Shown: in pieces, positions 20,289 through 29,221 of the stretch | Layout of the letters: every line of letters starts with the position of its first letter | How positions within the stretch are numbered: the first letter of the stretch is position 1 | Assembly (NCBI GenBank): GCA_016700175.1 | Contig: CP065003.1 | Location: 1,312,001 to 1,376,000, forward strand | Reading direction: 5' to 3' | DNA length: 64,000 bases | From: Acidobacteriota bacterium | GTDB lineage: Bacteria > Acidobacteriota > Blastocatellia > Pyrinomonadales > Pyrinomonadaceae | Notes under the pieces: model-generated | Told to the model about the DNA's origin: nothing | What the model saw: only the letters and a program-made list of their open reading frames with translations | Database searches by the model: none | Translations under genes and position numbers: made by a program

Positions 20289-22124
20289 ATGTCTTACCAG
20301 GTACTCGCCAGAAAATGGCGACCTCAGGTTTTTGAGGAGGTCGTCGGCCAGCAGGCCATCACCCGCACGCTTCGGAACGGGATCGAAACGGGCAGGCTTC
20401 ATCACGCCTACCTGTTCAGCGGCGCGCGAGGCGTCGGAAAGACCACCACCGCTAGGCTGCTTGCGAAAGCGCTCAACTGCCACAAAACGGAAGGTCCGAA
20501 CCCGGTTCCGTGCGTGACTTCGGAAGCGGACGCGTGCGTCTCGTGCCTCGAGATCGCGGAAAGCCGCTCGATGGACGTGCTCGAGTTCGACGCGGCCTCG
20601 CACACCAAGGTCGAAGAGATCCGCGAGATCATCCTCGAGAGCATCAATATCAACCCGGCCCGCGACCGGTACCGCGTCTTCATCATCGACGAGGTCCATA
20701 TGCTTTCGAAGTCCTCGTTCAACGCGCTTCTGAAGACGCTCGAGGAGCCGCCAGACAACGTCGTTTTCGTGATGGCGACAACCGAGCTTCACAAGGTCCC
20801 CGACACCATCACCTCACGGTGCCAGCAGTTCGAGTTCCACACGATCCCTCTGAAAAAGATCCTCGAGAGACTCAAGCTGATCGCGGAAGCCGAGAAGATC
20901 GACATCTCGGAGGACGCGCTGAAGGAGATCGCGCGGTCGGGCGAGGGCTCGATGCGCGACGCCCAGAGCAATTTCGACCAGGTGATCAGCTTTTCGGAAG
21001 AAAAGATAGGTGCGGAAGACGTGTCAGCCGCGCTTGGGATAGCCGGGACCGACAATCTGATCCGGACGATGCGCTCGATCGCGAACCGTGACTCGGAAGA
21101 GATGCTGAAGGTGGTCGAGGACCTCGTCGCCCGCGGTCACGACCTTCGGAACTTCTGCCGCGACCTTATGGGCTTCGTGCGCGACCTGCTTGTGTTCAAG
21201 ATCGCCGGCGACGCGCACGGATTGCTCGACACGGCTATCCTCTCTGCTGAGGAGATGAAGGACCACGCCGCGCCTTTTCTCGAGGCTGACCTGATACGTT
21301 TCTTCAATTCCCTCGCCGACACCGAAGCCTCGCTTCGCGACGCGGCGGAACCGCGGTTCGTGCTTGAGATCGGGCTTGTAAAACTGTCCGAGATGCGGCG
21401 GGTCGTCGCGGTCGAGGACCTTATCGAACGCCTTTCGAAACTCGAGCAGACGGGGGCGTCAGCACCTGCCGATAAAACGGAAGCCGCCGCGGCGGCCGCA
21501 GAAAAAAAAACTCTGAATTCTGAGCCGGAGCCTCGGGAAGAAGCTCCCGAACCGGATCCCGAGCCCGATTCCGCCGGAAGCGCCCCGGAATCCGCGCCTT
21601 TCGATGACCGCGAGCCGGCGGCGGATTTCGGCCCGGAACCCGGTCGCGTTTACGCCTTCGAGGACGAGCCCCCGCCGGCGCACTTCGATCGCGAAGAAGA
21701 ACAGTCCCCGTTCATCGATCCGGCTTCGATGCCGGTCAAATTACCCCCAATTCCTTCGGAAGAACTAGAACACGTGGAAGACGCGTGGCTCGACGCGGCT
21801 TACGAACGCGCTCTTGAGCGCGAAGGCGACGGCCTTGTGCCTTTTGCGGACGCGGCGGCGCTTGCAGCGCAGTTCGTCGGCAGCGTCGCCGATTCCGGGC
21901 AAGTTGAAGAGGAAGAGGCGGCTACAGAACGATCTCCCGAACCCAACCGCGCTATCGAGATCGCCGAAGAGATGACCCGCGAACCGGAAGACAACGGCAT
22001 GATCCCCGAACTTCCGGACGATCCTTCCGAAGAGGACCTGCGGAGATACGCCGAAGCGCATCCGTTCGTCAGGAAAGCGAAGAAACTCTTCCGCGCCGAG
22101 ATCGTCGAGGTCACGAAGAACTAG
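20289..22124 (+). CDS. dnaX: DNA polymerase III subunits gamma/tau
   Basis: Clamp-loader ATPase that loads the sliding clamp at the replication fork. 611 residues. Walker A is GARGVGKTTTARLLAKAL (about residues 45-62), the Cys zinc module runs NCHKTEGP...CVTSEADACVSC, Walker B/sensor motifs are DEVHMLSKSSFNALLKTLEE and SRCQQFEFHTI. Domain III ends near residue 390. The remaining 200 residues are an Ala/Glu/Pro-rich linker and a short C-terminal domain (EEDLRRYAEAHPFVRKAKKLFRAEIVEV). An A9 run at codons 405-408 followed by a -1-frame stop predicts a gamma product (separate entry). Confidence 0.97.
   Translation: MSYQVLARKWRPQVFEEVVGQQAITRTLRNGIETGRLHHAYLFSGARGVGKTTTARLLAKALNCHKTEGPNPVPCVTSEADACVSCLEIAESRSMDVLEFDAASHTKVEEIREIILESININPARDRYRVFIIDEVHMLSKSSFNALLKTLEEPPDNVVFVMATTELHKVPDTITSRCQQFEFHTIPLKKILERLKLIAEAEKIDISEDALKEIARSGEGSMRDAQSNFDQVISFSEEKIGAEDVSAALGIAGTDNLIRTMRSIANRDSEEMLKVVEDLVARGHDLRNFCRDLMGFVRDLLVFKIAGDAHGLLDTAILSAEEMKDHAAPFLEADLIRFFNSLADTEASLRDAAEPRFVLEIGLVKLSEMRRVVAVEDLIERLSKLEQTGASAPADKTEAAAAAAEKKTLNSEPEPREEAPEPDPEPDSAGSAPESAPFDDREPAADFGPEPGRVYAFEDEPPPAHFDREEEQSPFIDPASMPVKLPPIPSEELEHVEDAWLDAAYERALEREGDGLVPFADAAALAAQFVGSVADSGQVEEEEAATERSPEPNRAIEIAEEMTREPEDNGMIPELPDDPSEEDLRRYAEAHPFVRKAKKLFRAEIVEVTKN
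21502..21523 (+). promoter_or_regulatory. Predicted slippage site producing gamma from dnaX
   Basis: Nine consecutive A (21502-21510) in the reading GAA AAA AAA ACT. One extra A in the mRNA, or a -1 ribosomal shift, leads after AAC TCT GAA TTC to a TGA at 21521-21523. The product would be about 411 residues, ending just past the ATPase/collar domains, close to the size of E. coli gamma (431). Thermus dnaX is known to make gamma by transcriptional slippage on an A9 run. Confidence 0.7.
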
Positions 22125-22172
22125 ATTCAGGTATCATGGACCGATCGCTCATTACCCGGAACGGGTGCGATG

Positions 22173-22313
22173 GACAAGGAGAAGAACAAACAGGATGTAC
22201 AGGATAGATAGGAAATCGAATTCGAAGACTGGCACATAGCACAGTTTCTGGACGCGTTATCACTGGCACGAAGCGATCTTGAAATATCCTGTCTATCCTG
22301 TTCTCTTCTTGTC
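22173..22313. repeat. Imperfect inverted repeat downstream of dnaX
   Basis: The segment around ACAAACAGGATGTACAGGAT (22173-22207) pairs with ATCCTGTCTATCCTGTTC followed by TCTTCTTGTC (22285-22313), enclosing about 77 bases. It resembles a small palindromic or MITE-like element. No gene is seen between dnaX and the next ORF. Confidence 0.6.
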
Positions 22314-22406
22314 TCTTCACTTCTGACTTCCCAGAACCGAGATTTCCGAGTTCAACGGAACCGATCCTGTCCCGGAACCGTAGTAGACCCCGGAGGTGAG
22401 AATTTA

Positions 22407-22616
22407 ATGCGAGAACCTTTGATAGCGGGAATCCTTAGCCTGCTTGTTCCCGGGCTCGGCCAGATCTACAACGGAAGGATCCTAGTCGGTTTGCTTTGGC
22501 TTATCGTGACAGGATTTTCCTGGATCGGGACCGCGGGAATGCTTGGCTGGGTGGTCCACCTTATCAGCGCCTGGTGCGCTTACAGCTACGCAAAAGAGAA
22601 TCCTGTCAGAACCTGA
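22407..22616 (+). CDS. Small TM2-like membrane protein
   Basis: A 69-residue protein, mostly membrane-embedded. It starts MREPLIAGILSLLVPGLGQIYNGRILVG, where the helix-PGLGQIYNG turn is the TM2/DUF-type signature of two-helix membrane proteins; a second hydrophobic block (LLWLIVTGFSWIG) and a third (GWVVHLISAWCAY) follow. A clear ribosome site GGAGGTGAG lies 8 bases upstream, and a strong terminator follows the stop, so it is a monocistronic real gene. Function unknown. Confidence 0.85.
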   Translation: MREPLIAGILSLLVPGLGQIYNGRILVGLLWLIVTGFSWIGTAGMLGWVVHLISAWCAYSYAKENPVRT

Positions 22617-22641
22617 TCATTCATAACTTTTCCTCCTTGCC

Positions 22642-22673
22642 GCCCGGCCTTCGGAAAGGCCGGGCATTTTTCT
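22642..22673 (+). terminator. Rho-independent terminator
   Basis: A perfect 10-bp stem GCCCGGCCTT / AAGGCCGGGC (22642-22651 and 22656-22665) with a four-base loop, then ATTTTTCTTT. It separates the small membrane-protein gene from psd. Confidence 0.92.
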
Positions 22674-22746
22674 TTGCCGGACGCTTGCCGTAAGATAGTT
22701 GCCATCCGCACTTTACGGACGCCGGAGATCTCCGGCCGGTTTGGAA

Positions 22747-23343
22747 ATGGTCAAAGACGGGATACCTTTCGTTGCAGTGCCTCTGCTTATTGCGGCGGCG
22801 CTTGCTTTTTTCGGGTACTGGATCGCTGCCGTGCTTTTCCTTGCGCTCGCGGCGTTCATGGTCTTTTTCTTCCGCAATCCGAAACGCACGATCCCCGACG
22901 GCCCGGGACTGATCGTATCGGCGGCAGACGGACGCGTTACACGGATCGAAGAGACCGAAGCGGGCATCCTCGTCAGCGTCTTCCTCTCCCCGCTGGACGT
23001 CCACGTGAACAGATCGCCGATCGCCGGGACCGTTACCGGAATCCGGAAATTCAAAGGAAGAAAGCGGCCCGCGACGAGCAACGCCGCGAGCACGACCAAC
23101 GAACGCAACGAGCTCGTGATCGAAGGCGACGGGATCACCGTCGTGTGCACGCAGATCGTTGGGATCCTCGCCCGAAGGATCGTGTGCTGGCCTAAGCAAG
23201 GGGACACCCTCGAGCGGGGAGAGCTGTTCGGGCTTATCCGATTCGGATCAAGAACGGACCTCCTGCTCCCGAATCATGTTAGTATTTGCGTTAACGTCGG
23301 CGACCGGGTCAGAGGCGGCGAAACCATAATCGCGAAGCACTGA
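22747..23343 (+). CDS. psd: Phosphatidylserine decarboxylase (short, proenzyme)
   Basis: Decarboxylates phosphatidylserine to phosphatidylethanolamine at the inner membrane. From the ATG at 22747 it has 198 residues, the size of the short Psd type. Two membrane segments at about residues 9-24 and 26-44 precede the core. Key motifs are PLDVHVNRSPIAGTV and RFGSRTDLLLP; the Gly-Ser in the latter is the autocleavage site that generates the pyruvoyl group. An in-frame upstream Met at 22699 is less likely because the family begins near this Met. pssA follows 28 bases later. Confidence 0.94.
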   Translation: MVKDGIPFVAVPLLIAAALAFFGYWIAAVLFLALAAFMVFFFRNPKRTIPDGPGLIVSAADGRVTRIEETEAGILVSVFLSPLDVHVNRSPIAGTVTGIRKFKGRKRPATSNAASTTNERNELVIEGDGITVVCTQIVGILARRIVCWPKQGDTLERGELFGLIRFGSRTDLLLPNHVSICVNVGDRVRGGETIIAKH

Positions 23344-23371
23344 ACCGGCACAGACCCGGCCGGCTCCACCG

Positions 23372-24238
23372 ATGGAATCCGAAGACCAGCCAGTACACAA
23401 GGGAATACGAAAGGGCCTGTACCTGATACCGACCGCGTTTACCGCGGCGAACATCGCTATGGGCTTTCTCGCGGTCCTCGCTTCAGTTCGGGGCTTTCAG
23501 ATCATTTCCGCCAGCCCCGAACAGGCCGCGATCTACTTTGACTACGCCGCGAAAGCGATCGGGCTTGCGATCCTCTTCGACACACTCGACGGCCGCCTCG
23601 CGCGTATGACCAAGACGTCGACCGAGCTCGGCGTCCAGCTCGATTCGCTCGCCGATGTCCTAACGTTCGGGATCGCGCCCGTCGTGCTCGCGTACTGCTG
23701 GGGTATCGGCGCGACATTCGACGAATCGAACTCGCTTCACAACATAGGCCTGTTCGTGCTTTTCGTCTACCTGATGTGCGGGGTCCTGAGGCTTGCCAGG
23801 TTCAACCTGCAGGCGACTCGCCCGAGGGTCCTTCTCGAAGGCACTCCGAAGATCGACAAGAAGAACTTCGTAGGGCTCCCGATTCCGCCCTCAGCCGGGC
23901 TTATTGCGGCGATCGTCCATTTTTCACCGACGCCGATCAGCATCCTGGGCGAGAACGTCGCGCGGTTCTACACCATCGCGTTGATGGTCCTGACCGCCGT
24001 CCTTGCGCTGCTGATGGTCAGCACTCTGAAGTATTCAAGCTTTAAGAATGTGGGAACCGGCAGGCGGAACTTCTATCTGATCCTGGTGCTGGGCGCCGTC
24101 GGGATGCTTGTCTGGCTCTATTCGCAGTACGTTCTTCTGATCGTTGCCGCCACGTACGTGGGGCACGGCGTGGTGTGGTATCTGATGAGCCTTCTTCGGT
24201 CCCGCACCGGAACAGAAGCGAATGCCGAGACCGGCTAG
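23372..24238 (+). CDS. pssA: CDP-diacylglycerol-serine O-phosphatidyltransferase
   Basis: Makes phosphatidylserine from CDP-diacylglycerol and serine, the step before Psd. 288 residues with about seven membrane segments. The CDP-alcohol phosphotransferase signature is complete: DTLDGRLARMTKTSTELGVQ followed by LDSLAD (D-x2-D-G-x2-A-R-x8-G-x3-D-x3-D). psd-pssA order is common, and together they supply phosphatidylethanolamine. The gene ends in a 4-base convergent overlap with the O-antigen-ligase-like gene. Confidence 0.96.
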   Translation: MESEDQPVHKGIRKGLYLIPTAFTAANIAMGFLAVLASVRGFQIISASPEQAAIYFDYAAKAIGLAILFDTLDGRLARMTKTSTELGVQLDSLADVLTFGIAPVVLAYCWGIGATFDESNSLHNIGLFVLFVYLMCGVLRLARFNLQATRPRVLLEGTPKIDKKNFVGLPIPPSAGLIAAIVHFSPTPISILGENVARFYTIALMVLTAVLALLMVSTLKYSSFKNVGTGRRNFYLILVLGAVGMLVWLYSQYVLLIVAATYVGHGVVWYLMSLLRSRTGTEANAETG

Positions 24239-25629
24239 CGGCGGCGTTCTTCGAGCGAGGTCACGCTCGCCTTTCTCCTCCGTTTGGGCCTTTCCCTGGA
24301 AACAAGTTCGACATCGTCCTCATATTTCCTGCCGCTTGCGACAAGCAGCGCCATAAGTGTCAGGAACAGCAGCGTCACGGCCGTTATGTGAAGCACGAAG
24401 TCGAAGGCGCTGTGCACAAGGATAGAAAAACATCCCGCGAACGCGCCCAGTGCGACGCCTCGCCGATACCGGTTCTCGACCTTCACGTTCGAAAGTCCGG
24501 TCCTGAAAAGCCTGAACAGGAAGAAAGCGCCGATCAACGCCCCTACTATCCCCGCATCCGCAAGAACCTCGAGATAATCATTGTGCGCCTGCTCGACACG
24601 CTCGAAACCGGTGTTGGGGTCGAACGGCGTATACGCCACTCCGAAAGCTCCGAGCCCGGCGCCGAGGGGCATATGATTGCCAATAACATTTAGCGTGACG
24701 GACCAGATCTGGATCCTGTTGGTCGAGAAGTTATCCGAAGCGGCGGTCTCCGCAAGACGCGTCAGCGATGACTCGCCGCCGACGAGGATCGATCCGACGA
24801 CGAAAACCGCGAGCAGGAAGACGGCGAGGACCGCTTTCAGGACCTTGTCGCGGGTTCCTCGTGAGCCTGTCGCAAGAATCACGAGGAAAACGACGCCCGC
24901 GATGATCGAAACGAACCCGCCCCTCGATCCGCTGAGCAGCAGCGCGATGCCCATCAGGCCGATCGCCGTCGCGTAGATCAGACGCTTGTCCTTCTCGACC
25001 GCGCCAGCGAACAGGAGTCCAAGGGGCACGGCGATGGACATTTCCATAAACGCCGCGAAATTGTGCCGGTTGACGAACGAGCCGAAGGGCTCGGCGTACT
25101 TGGATTCGTAGATACCGTAGATCTTGTCGGGACTGAGCACGGATTGCAGGATCGCGAAGAATGCAAAGATGAAACCGAAAACGGTGATAAGGATGACGAG
25201 CTTGCGAATCCTTCTGACGCTGTTCGTCACCGCGAGCATCCCGGAGAAAAAGATCAGCAGAGCGACGAAATGCGTGGCGGTTAGCCGCGTCCAGAACGGC
25301 GCCACGGAGATCGTCGAGGGGATAGCATCGACGCCGCCCGCCTGAACGGAACCGAAGGGAATGGTCTGTATGAAACCGTAGATCGCGGTGAGCGCGATCG
25401 GGATCTGAAGCTGGGAGCGGTCGAGCCGGACCGAGCCGCTGACAAGTGAGTCTGCCGCCCAAAGGAGGGCTACAAGCACCATCACGATATAGAACAGCGC
25501 GATTATCGGCTGGTGGACGGTGCCGTATGCGAGCGTGGTCCAGACGATCGTCGCCGACAGAAGAAAGAACGCGAGCTTGCCCGCGAACGTGTTGCCGTTT
25601 TGCCTGAGGTCTGGGGCGCCTTCAACCAT
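24235..25629 (-). CDS. O-antigen ligase / polymerase family membrane protein
   Basis: A 464-residue polytopic protein with about eleven membrane segments. The Wzy/WaaL signature lies in the large periplasmic loop: ESKYAEPFGSFVNRHNFAAFMEM, a typical WaaL-like block, then further on NHMPLGAGLGAFGVAYTPFD...EQAHNDYLEVLADAGIVG. Such enzymes move or polymerise surface glycans at the periplasmic face. The tail is basic (RERPKRRRKASVTSLEERRR). Its start overlaps the upstream TPR gene by 8 bases, so the two are co-transcribed and probably work together. Ligase or polymerase activity cannot be told from sequence alone. Confidence 0.88.
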   Translation of the reverse strand: MVEGAPDLRQNGNTFAGKLAFFLLSATIVWTTLAYGTVHQPIIALFYIVMVLVALLWAADSLVSGSVRLDRSQLQIPIALTAIYGFIQTIPFGSVQAGGVDAIPSTISVAPFWTRLTATHFVALLIFFSGMLAVTNSVRRIRKLVILITVFGFIFAFFAILQSVLSPDKIYGIYESKYAEPFGSFVNRHNFAAFMEMSIAVPLGLLFAGAVEKDKRLIYATAIGLMGIALLLSGSRGGFVSIIAGVVFLVILATGSRGTRDKVLKAVLAVFLLAVFVVGSILVGGESSLTRLAETAASDNFSTNRIQIWSVTLNVIGNHMPLGAGLGAFGVAYTPFDPNTGFERVEQAHNDYLEVLADAGIVGALIGAFFLFRLFRTGLSNVKVENRYRRGVALGAFAGCFSILVHSAFDFVLHITAVTLLFLTLMALLVASGRKYEDDVELVSRERPKRRRKASVTSLEERRR

Positions 25630-26953
25630 CGGTCTCTTCTGTCACCTCTATGTCCTTGATCCTCTCGATCGTGAAGTCGTCGTACCACATCGTCCCGAAC
25701 ATCGGACAATTCTCGCCGCAATACGCCCTCGCGGTCCGGATCACGACCCCCTCAGAATCGTCGGGCACTCGAAAATCAACCGAGACCTGTTTCCAGTCCT
25801 CCGTGCCCGCCGCAAATGGGTCGGTCGATGCGAGGATCTTCCCCTCGCTCGCGCTCAGGACCTCGATCTTCGGCGTTCCCGCGCTTCGAAGGTCCTCGGT
25901 CCTGATCCAGAAACCGAGCCTGTACGAAGCGCCCGGCTCGAGCGCTATCGTCTTGTAGATATTGTGGAATTCCGCCTTGGAGTACCCGTTGAACGTAACC
26001 TGCAGGCTGCGGTTTCCTGAGTGCTTCTCGCCACGGCTCAGAAGTACCCGGACGTTGTCTCTGGAATCTGTCTTCCATCCGAAGAACGCGTCGTCTCGCC
26101 TGCTGATCTCCTGTTCGAAGCCCGGATTCTGGATCGCTTCGAACTTGATGCCTTCCTCAAGCTGAAGCGAGTTCGAGAACTCGACCGCGGCCTTCAGAAA
26201 TCGCTTCTCGAACATCGCCTGGGCGATCAGCGCTCCTACCTGCCGGTTGGACTGCCGCGATTCATCGGACAGCGACCGCCAGATCTCGACGCTCTTCTTC
26301 GGCCTTTCCCGCGCAGCGTAGAACTTCGCGAGGCCGACTTTCATTCCCTCCGAGTTCCCGACCAGCGCGTCAAGCCTTGAGGTATCCTGTTCGAAATAAT
26401 CCCAGGTGATGGAAAACACCTGCTCGCGGTAAACGGGGTCCTTCTCCGCCGCCTTCTTCAGCTGTTCGAACGCTTCCTGTTCCCTTCCGGCGCGAAGATA
26501 GAAGTTTCCAAGCTGCCAACGAGGAAGAGTGTAGGACGGAGCCAATTCGACTGCCCGGAGAAAGGCCTTTTCCGCCTCGTCAGGTTTGTCGGCCTGCTCG
26601 TACGAACGCCCAAGCTCCAGCCACCACGGATAATGCTTCGGAGAGAGTCTTACGGTCTGCTTGTGGGCCTCGATGGCTTCGGCGAGCTTCTCGGCCGTGA
26701 AGTCGTCGGCTTCCGTGACCGCCTGAAGCCAGCTGCCCATCGGGTCTTTTGGGGAGACCATTCGGATCACCTCTGCGACCTCGGAAGCGTTGGGGTCCGT
26801 GGGCGACGTAAGCTCGGCGAGCATGTTCCCTATCTGCCACTGCACGGCCAGCCAGCCGAACGCGAGAGCGCCCAGCACGCCGACGGCGAGCAAGACCATG
26901 CCCTTCCAGCTCTTGCTGCTGAAGACAATCAGTTGTTCATCGGACCTGTTCAT
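25622..26953 (-). CDS. Membrane-anchored TPR protein with carbohydrate-binding-like C-terminus
   Basis: 443 residues from the start MNRSDEQLIVFSSKSWKG; an in-frame extension to 27091 is unlikely because it would nearly abut the divergent nth start. One membrane segment lies at about residues 20-38. TPR repeats follow (WWLELGRSYEQADKPDEAEKAFLRAVELAP and PRWQLGNFYLRAGREQEAFEQLKKAAEKDP). The C-terminal third (ITWD..., NPGFEQE...FFGWKT, SGNRSLQVTFNG, YRLGFWIRTEDL) has the CBM4/9-like jelly-roll pattern of proteins that bind glycans. It overlaps the ligase gene and probably assists surface-glycan assembly. Confidence 0.8.
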   Translation of the reverse strand: MNRSDEQLIVFSSKSWKGMVLLAVGVLGALAFGWLAVQWQIGNMLAELTSPTDPNASEVAEVIRMVSPKDPMGSWLQAVTEADDFTAEKLAEAIEAHKQTVRLSPKHYPWWLELGRSYEQADKPDEAEKAFLRAVELAPSYTLPRWQLGNFYLRAGREQEAFEQLKKAAEKDPVYREQVFSITWDYFEQDTSRLDALVGNSEGMKVGLAKFYAARERPKKSVEIWRSLSDESRQSNRQVGALIAQAMFEKRFLKAAVEFSNSLQLEEGIKFEAIQNPGFEQEISRRDDAFFGWKTDSRDNVRVLLSRGEKHSGNRSLQVTFNGYSKAEFHNIYKTIALEPGASYRLGFWIRTEDLRSAGTPKIEVLSASEGKILASTDPFAAGTEDWKQVSVDFRVPDDSEGVVIRTARAYCGENCPMFGTMWYDDFTIERIKDIEVTEETDG

Positions 26954-27094
26954 TTCGGGAAACGTGGAAATCGCGCCCCATAGTTTGAGGATCGGCCTGT
27001 CCGGGATTCGATTTCGCAACATTTTAACGGAATGAACCCGATTTTGCATTCCGGCTTTCAAATCTTTGTGAGTTCGGGATAAACTCTGCAACCT

Positions 27095-27736
27095 ATGGCA
27101 ATCGACAGGGAGAAACAGGCAAAGGACGTGATCCGGCTGCTAAGCAAAGAGTATCCGGACGCCCATTGCGCCTTGGATCACACGAGCGCTTTCGAGCTTC
27201 TGATCGCGACGATCCTATCGGCTCAGTGCACGGACGAGCGCGTGAACATCGTGACGGGGGACCTGTTCCGCAAGTACGGCGGGCCGAAGGATTATCTTGA
27301 AGTGGACGAAGAGGAACTTCAGGAGGACATACGCTCGACGGGATTCTTCCGGAACAAGGCGAAGAACATACGCGGCGCGTGCGAGAAGATCGTCAACGAG
27401 TTCGGAGGCGAGGTGCCGGACAACATGGAAGACCTGCTCACCCTGCCGGGTGTAGCGCGCAAGACTGCGAACGTCGTGCTCGGGAACGCGTTCGGGATCG
27501 CGTCGGGAGTGGTGGTAGACACCCACGTAAAGAGGCTCTCGTACAGGATCGGGCTGACGGACGAGAAAACGCCGGAGAAGATCGAGAAGGACCTTATGGA
27601 GCTTGTGCCGAAGAAGCACTGGGTGATGTTCTCGCACTGGCTGATCTACCACGGAAGGCGCGTCTGCAACGCGAGAAAACCGGACTGCGAGAACTGTGTG
27701 CTGAACAAGATCTGCCCGAAGAGGGGAGTTGAGTAA
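27095..27736 (+). CDS. nth: Endonuclease III (DNA glycosylase/AP lyase)
   Basis: Removes oxidised pyrimidines and nicks the abasic site in base excision repair. 213 residues. The helix-hairpin-helix LLTLPGVARKTANVVLGNAF carries the catalytic Lys, and VVDTHVKRLSYRIGL the catalytic Asp. The four-Cys iron-sulfur loop is intact at the C-terminus: C-x6-C-x2-C-x5-C (Cys191, 198, 201, 207). It is divergent from the TPR gene with 141 bases between. Confidence 0.97.
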   Translation: MAIDREKQAKDVIRLLSKEYPDAHCALDHTSAFELLIATILSAQCTDERVNIVTGDLFRKYGGPKDYLEVDEEELQEDIRSTGFFRNKAKNIRGACEKIVNEFGGEVPDNMEDLLTLPGVARKTANVVLGNAFGIASGVVVDTHVKRLSYRIGLTDEKTPEKIEKDLMELVPKKHWVMFSHWLIYHGRRVCNARKPDCENCVLNKICPKRGVE

Positions 27737-28302
27737 GTTTGGTGAGTTGGCTGAGTTGGCGGCGAAGCCGCGAGAGCATCCCTCAACATCAGCCGTTTAG
27801 AGCACAGCGCTCCGCGCTGCACGCAACACAAAGCGTTGCGCTAAACTCGCAACTCACAACCGTTTAGAGCAGCGCTATGCGCTGCCTTGGCAGCCCGAAG
27901 GGCTGCTCTAAACGGGGCGTGCTGAGCAGTTATCGAGCCGGGCTGAGCCCACCGCGATCTTAGAAGTGGCCTTCCCGGAAAGGCAAAGCCTTTCCGCACA
28001 CACCGGCGGCGGAGCCGCAACATACTCACCCATTTGATTCTGTTTAGAGCAGCGCTATGCGCTGCCTTGGCAGCCCGAAGGGCTGCTCTAAACGGGGCGA
28101 GTCTTGGGCGCTTTCACGCCGCGGGCTCAGCCCGCGGCGTGATAATCAAAGTCGGTCCGCCGGTAAGCCGGAGGCTTACCGCACGCAGGGGCGGCAAAGC
28201 CGCAAATACGTTTCACAACATCATCCGTTTAGAGCAGGGCTTCGCCCTGCCCAGTGGAGCCGGGAGCAGAGCAAAGTCTGACTCCTGCCCTCTAACTCCT
28301 GA
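27737..28302. repeat. Repeat cluster with two identical 52-bp palindromes
   Basis: No gene. The unit GTTTAGAGCAGCGC...GGCTGCTCTAAAC occurs at 27862-27913 and 28042-28093 with identical sequence; related half-copies start near 27797 and 28227. Single copies of the GGAAAGG-CCTTTCC unit (27970-28020) and its GGTAAGCC variant (28160-28203) are also here, with a GCCGCGGGCTCAGCCCGCGGC palindrome near 28120. Confidence 0.85.
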
Positions 28303-29166
28303 CTAACCGCCCTTTTCAAACCGCTCTCTCAATTTCTCATACCCTCGGTTTGCCATCGTCGCCCATTCCCGGGTTCTCTCGAACTCAGCTTTGATCTCCG
28401 GCGGCGAGTTTCCCTTCCCGACAGTCTGCTCGAGAGCCGCCTGCCTTAAAGTGTTCGCCAGGAAATTGTGCTTGGGCAATGCAAGGAAGGCGTTCTTGGA
28501 CCAGTGCGCGATTTCCAGCGACGACAGATCTTCATTCAGAAATGCCTGCAGATACTCGGCTCCGTCGGCGACGGCGATAAGCCAGTGCCCTTTCCACCTT
28601 TCGAGCATCCGCGCGGCGTCAGGCATTTGTATCGTTTCCACCCCGTTCACATCGGCCGGCTCGTATACCTGCATCACGATTGTCACACCACGTGCGGCAG
28701 CTTCTTCTAGCATTGGCTTGATCCTCCTTATGACCCCCGGAAAAGCATCAACTAGGATCACCGACTGCGCTTCGCCGCACATCTTCTCAAAAGTTGCGAA
28801 CACTTGATCGGCGTTCGAGAGCGCATAGACGCCTTCGCCTTCCGACGACGGAGCAAGCCTTTCGAGCGCGTCCTTGGCAAATTCCTGGTCGGAAAGGTAA
28901 GTGTGCTTCAGGTTATCGAGCAGCGTGTCCGGGTCGACTGCCCTGCACAGGCGGTTCTCCGTCTCATCGATCATTATCGCGCCCTTATCGAAGAGCGACT
29001 GGACCGCTTTGTAGGTGTTTGCGACGGGCTTTCCGATATCGCGCGCAACCTTGTAGGCCGTTGCGGGCGGGTTCGCGACGAGGTAAGCGTACGCGGCAGC
29101 TTCGAGTTCGGTGAACCCGAGTCGTTTCAAAGCTTCGATCGATTCGGACCGAGATGTTTGACTCAT
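28303..29166 (-). CDS. TrmB-family transcriptional regulator
   Basis: A 287-residue regulator. The N-terminal winged helix (ALKRLGFTELEAAAYAYLVANPPATAYKVARDIGKPVANTYKAVQSL, in residues 10-60) is TrmB-like. The C-terminal domain (SVILVDAFPGVIRRIKPMLEEAAARGVTIVMQVYEP and GHWLIAVADGAEYLQAFL) has the phospholipase-D-like fold of TrmB sugar sensors. It is divergent from the S33 hydrolase gene, and a 26-bp inverted repeat overlaps its start codon, so autoregulation and control of the hydrolase are likely. Confidence 0.88.
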   Translation of the reverse strand: MSQTSRSESIEALKRLGFTELEAAAYAYLVANPPATAYKVARDIGKPVANTYKAVQSLFDKGAIMIDETENRLCRAVDPDTLLDNLKHTYLSDQEFAKDALERLAPSSEGEGVYALSNADQVFATFEKMCGEAQSVILVDAFPGVIRRIKPMLEEAAARGVTIVMQVYEPADVNGVETIQMPDAARMLERWKGHWLIAVADGAEYLQAFLNEDLSSLEIAHWSKNAFLALPKHNFLANTLRQAALEQTVGKGNSPPEIKAEFERTREWATMANRGYEKLRERFEKGG

Positions 29167-29190
29167 AGTAGTATCTTATGCTACTACTAT
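29165..29190. promoter_or_regulatory. Candidate operator of the TrmB-like regulator
   Basis: Perfect inverted repeat ATAGTAGTA (29165-29173) and TACTACTAT (29182-29190) with an 8-base spacer, in the 55-base gap between the divergent regulator and hydrolase genes. It covers the first base pairs of the regulator start codon. Confidence 0.6.
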
Positions 29191-29221
29191 CGAACCGAAA
29201 AATCGAAGGCAGAATTCACGT

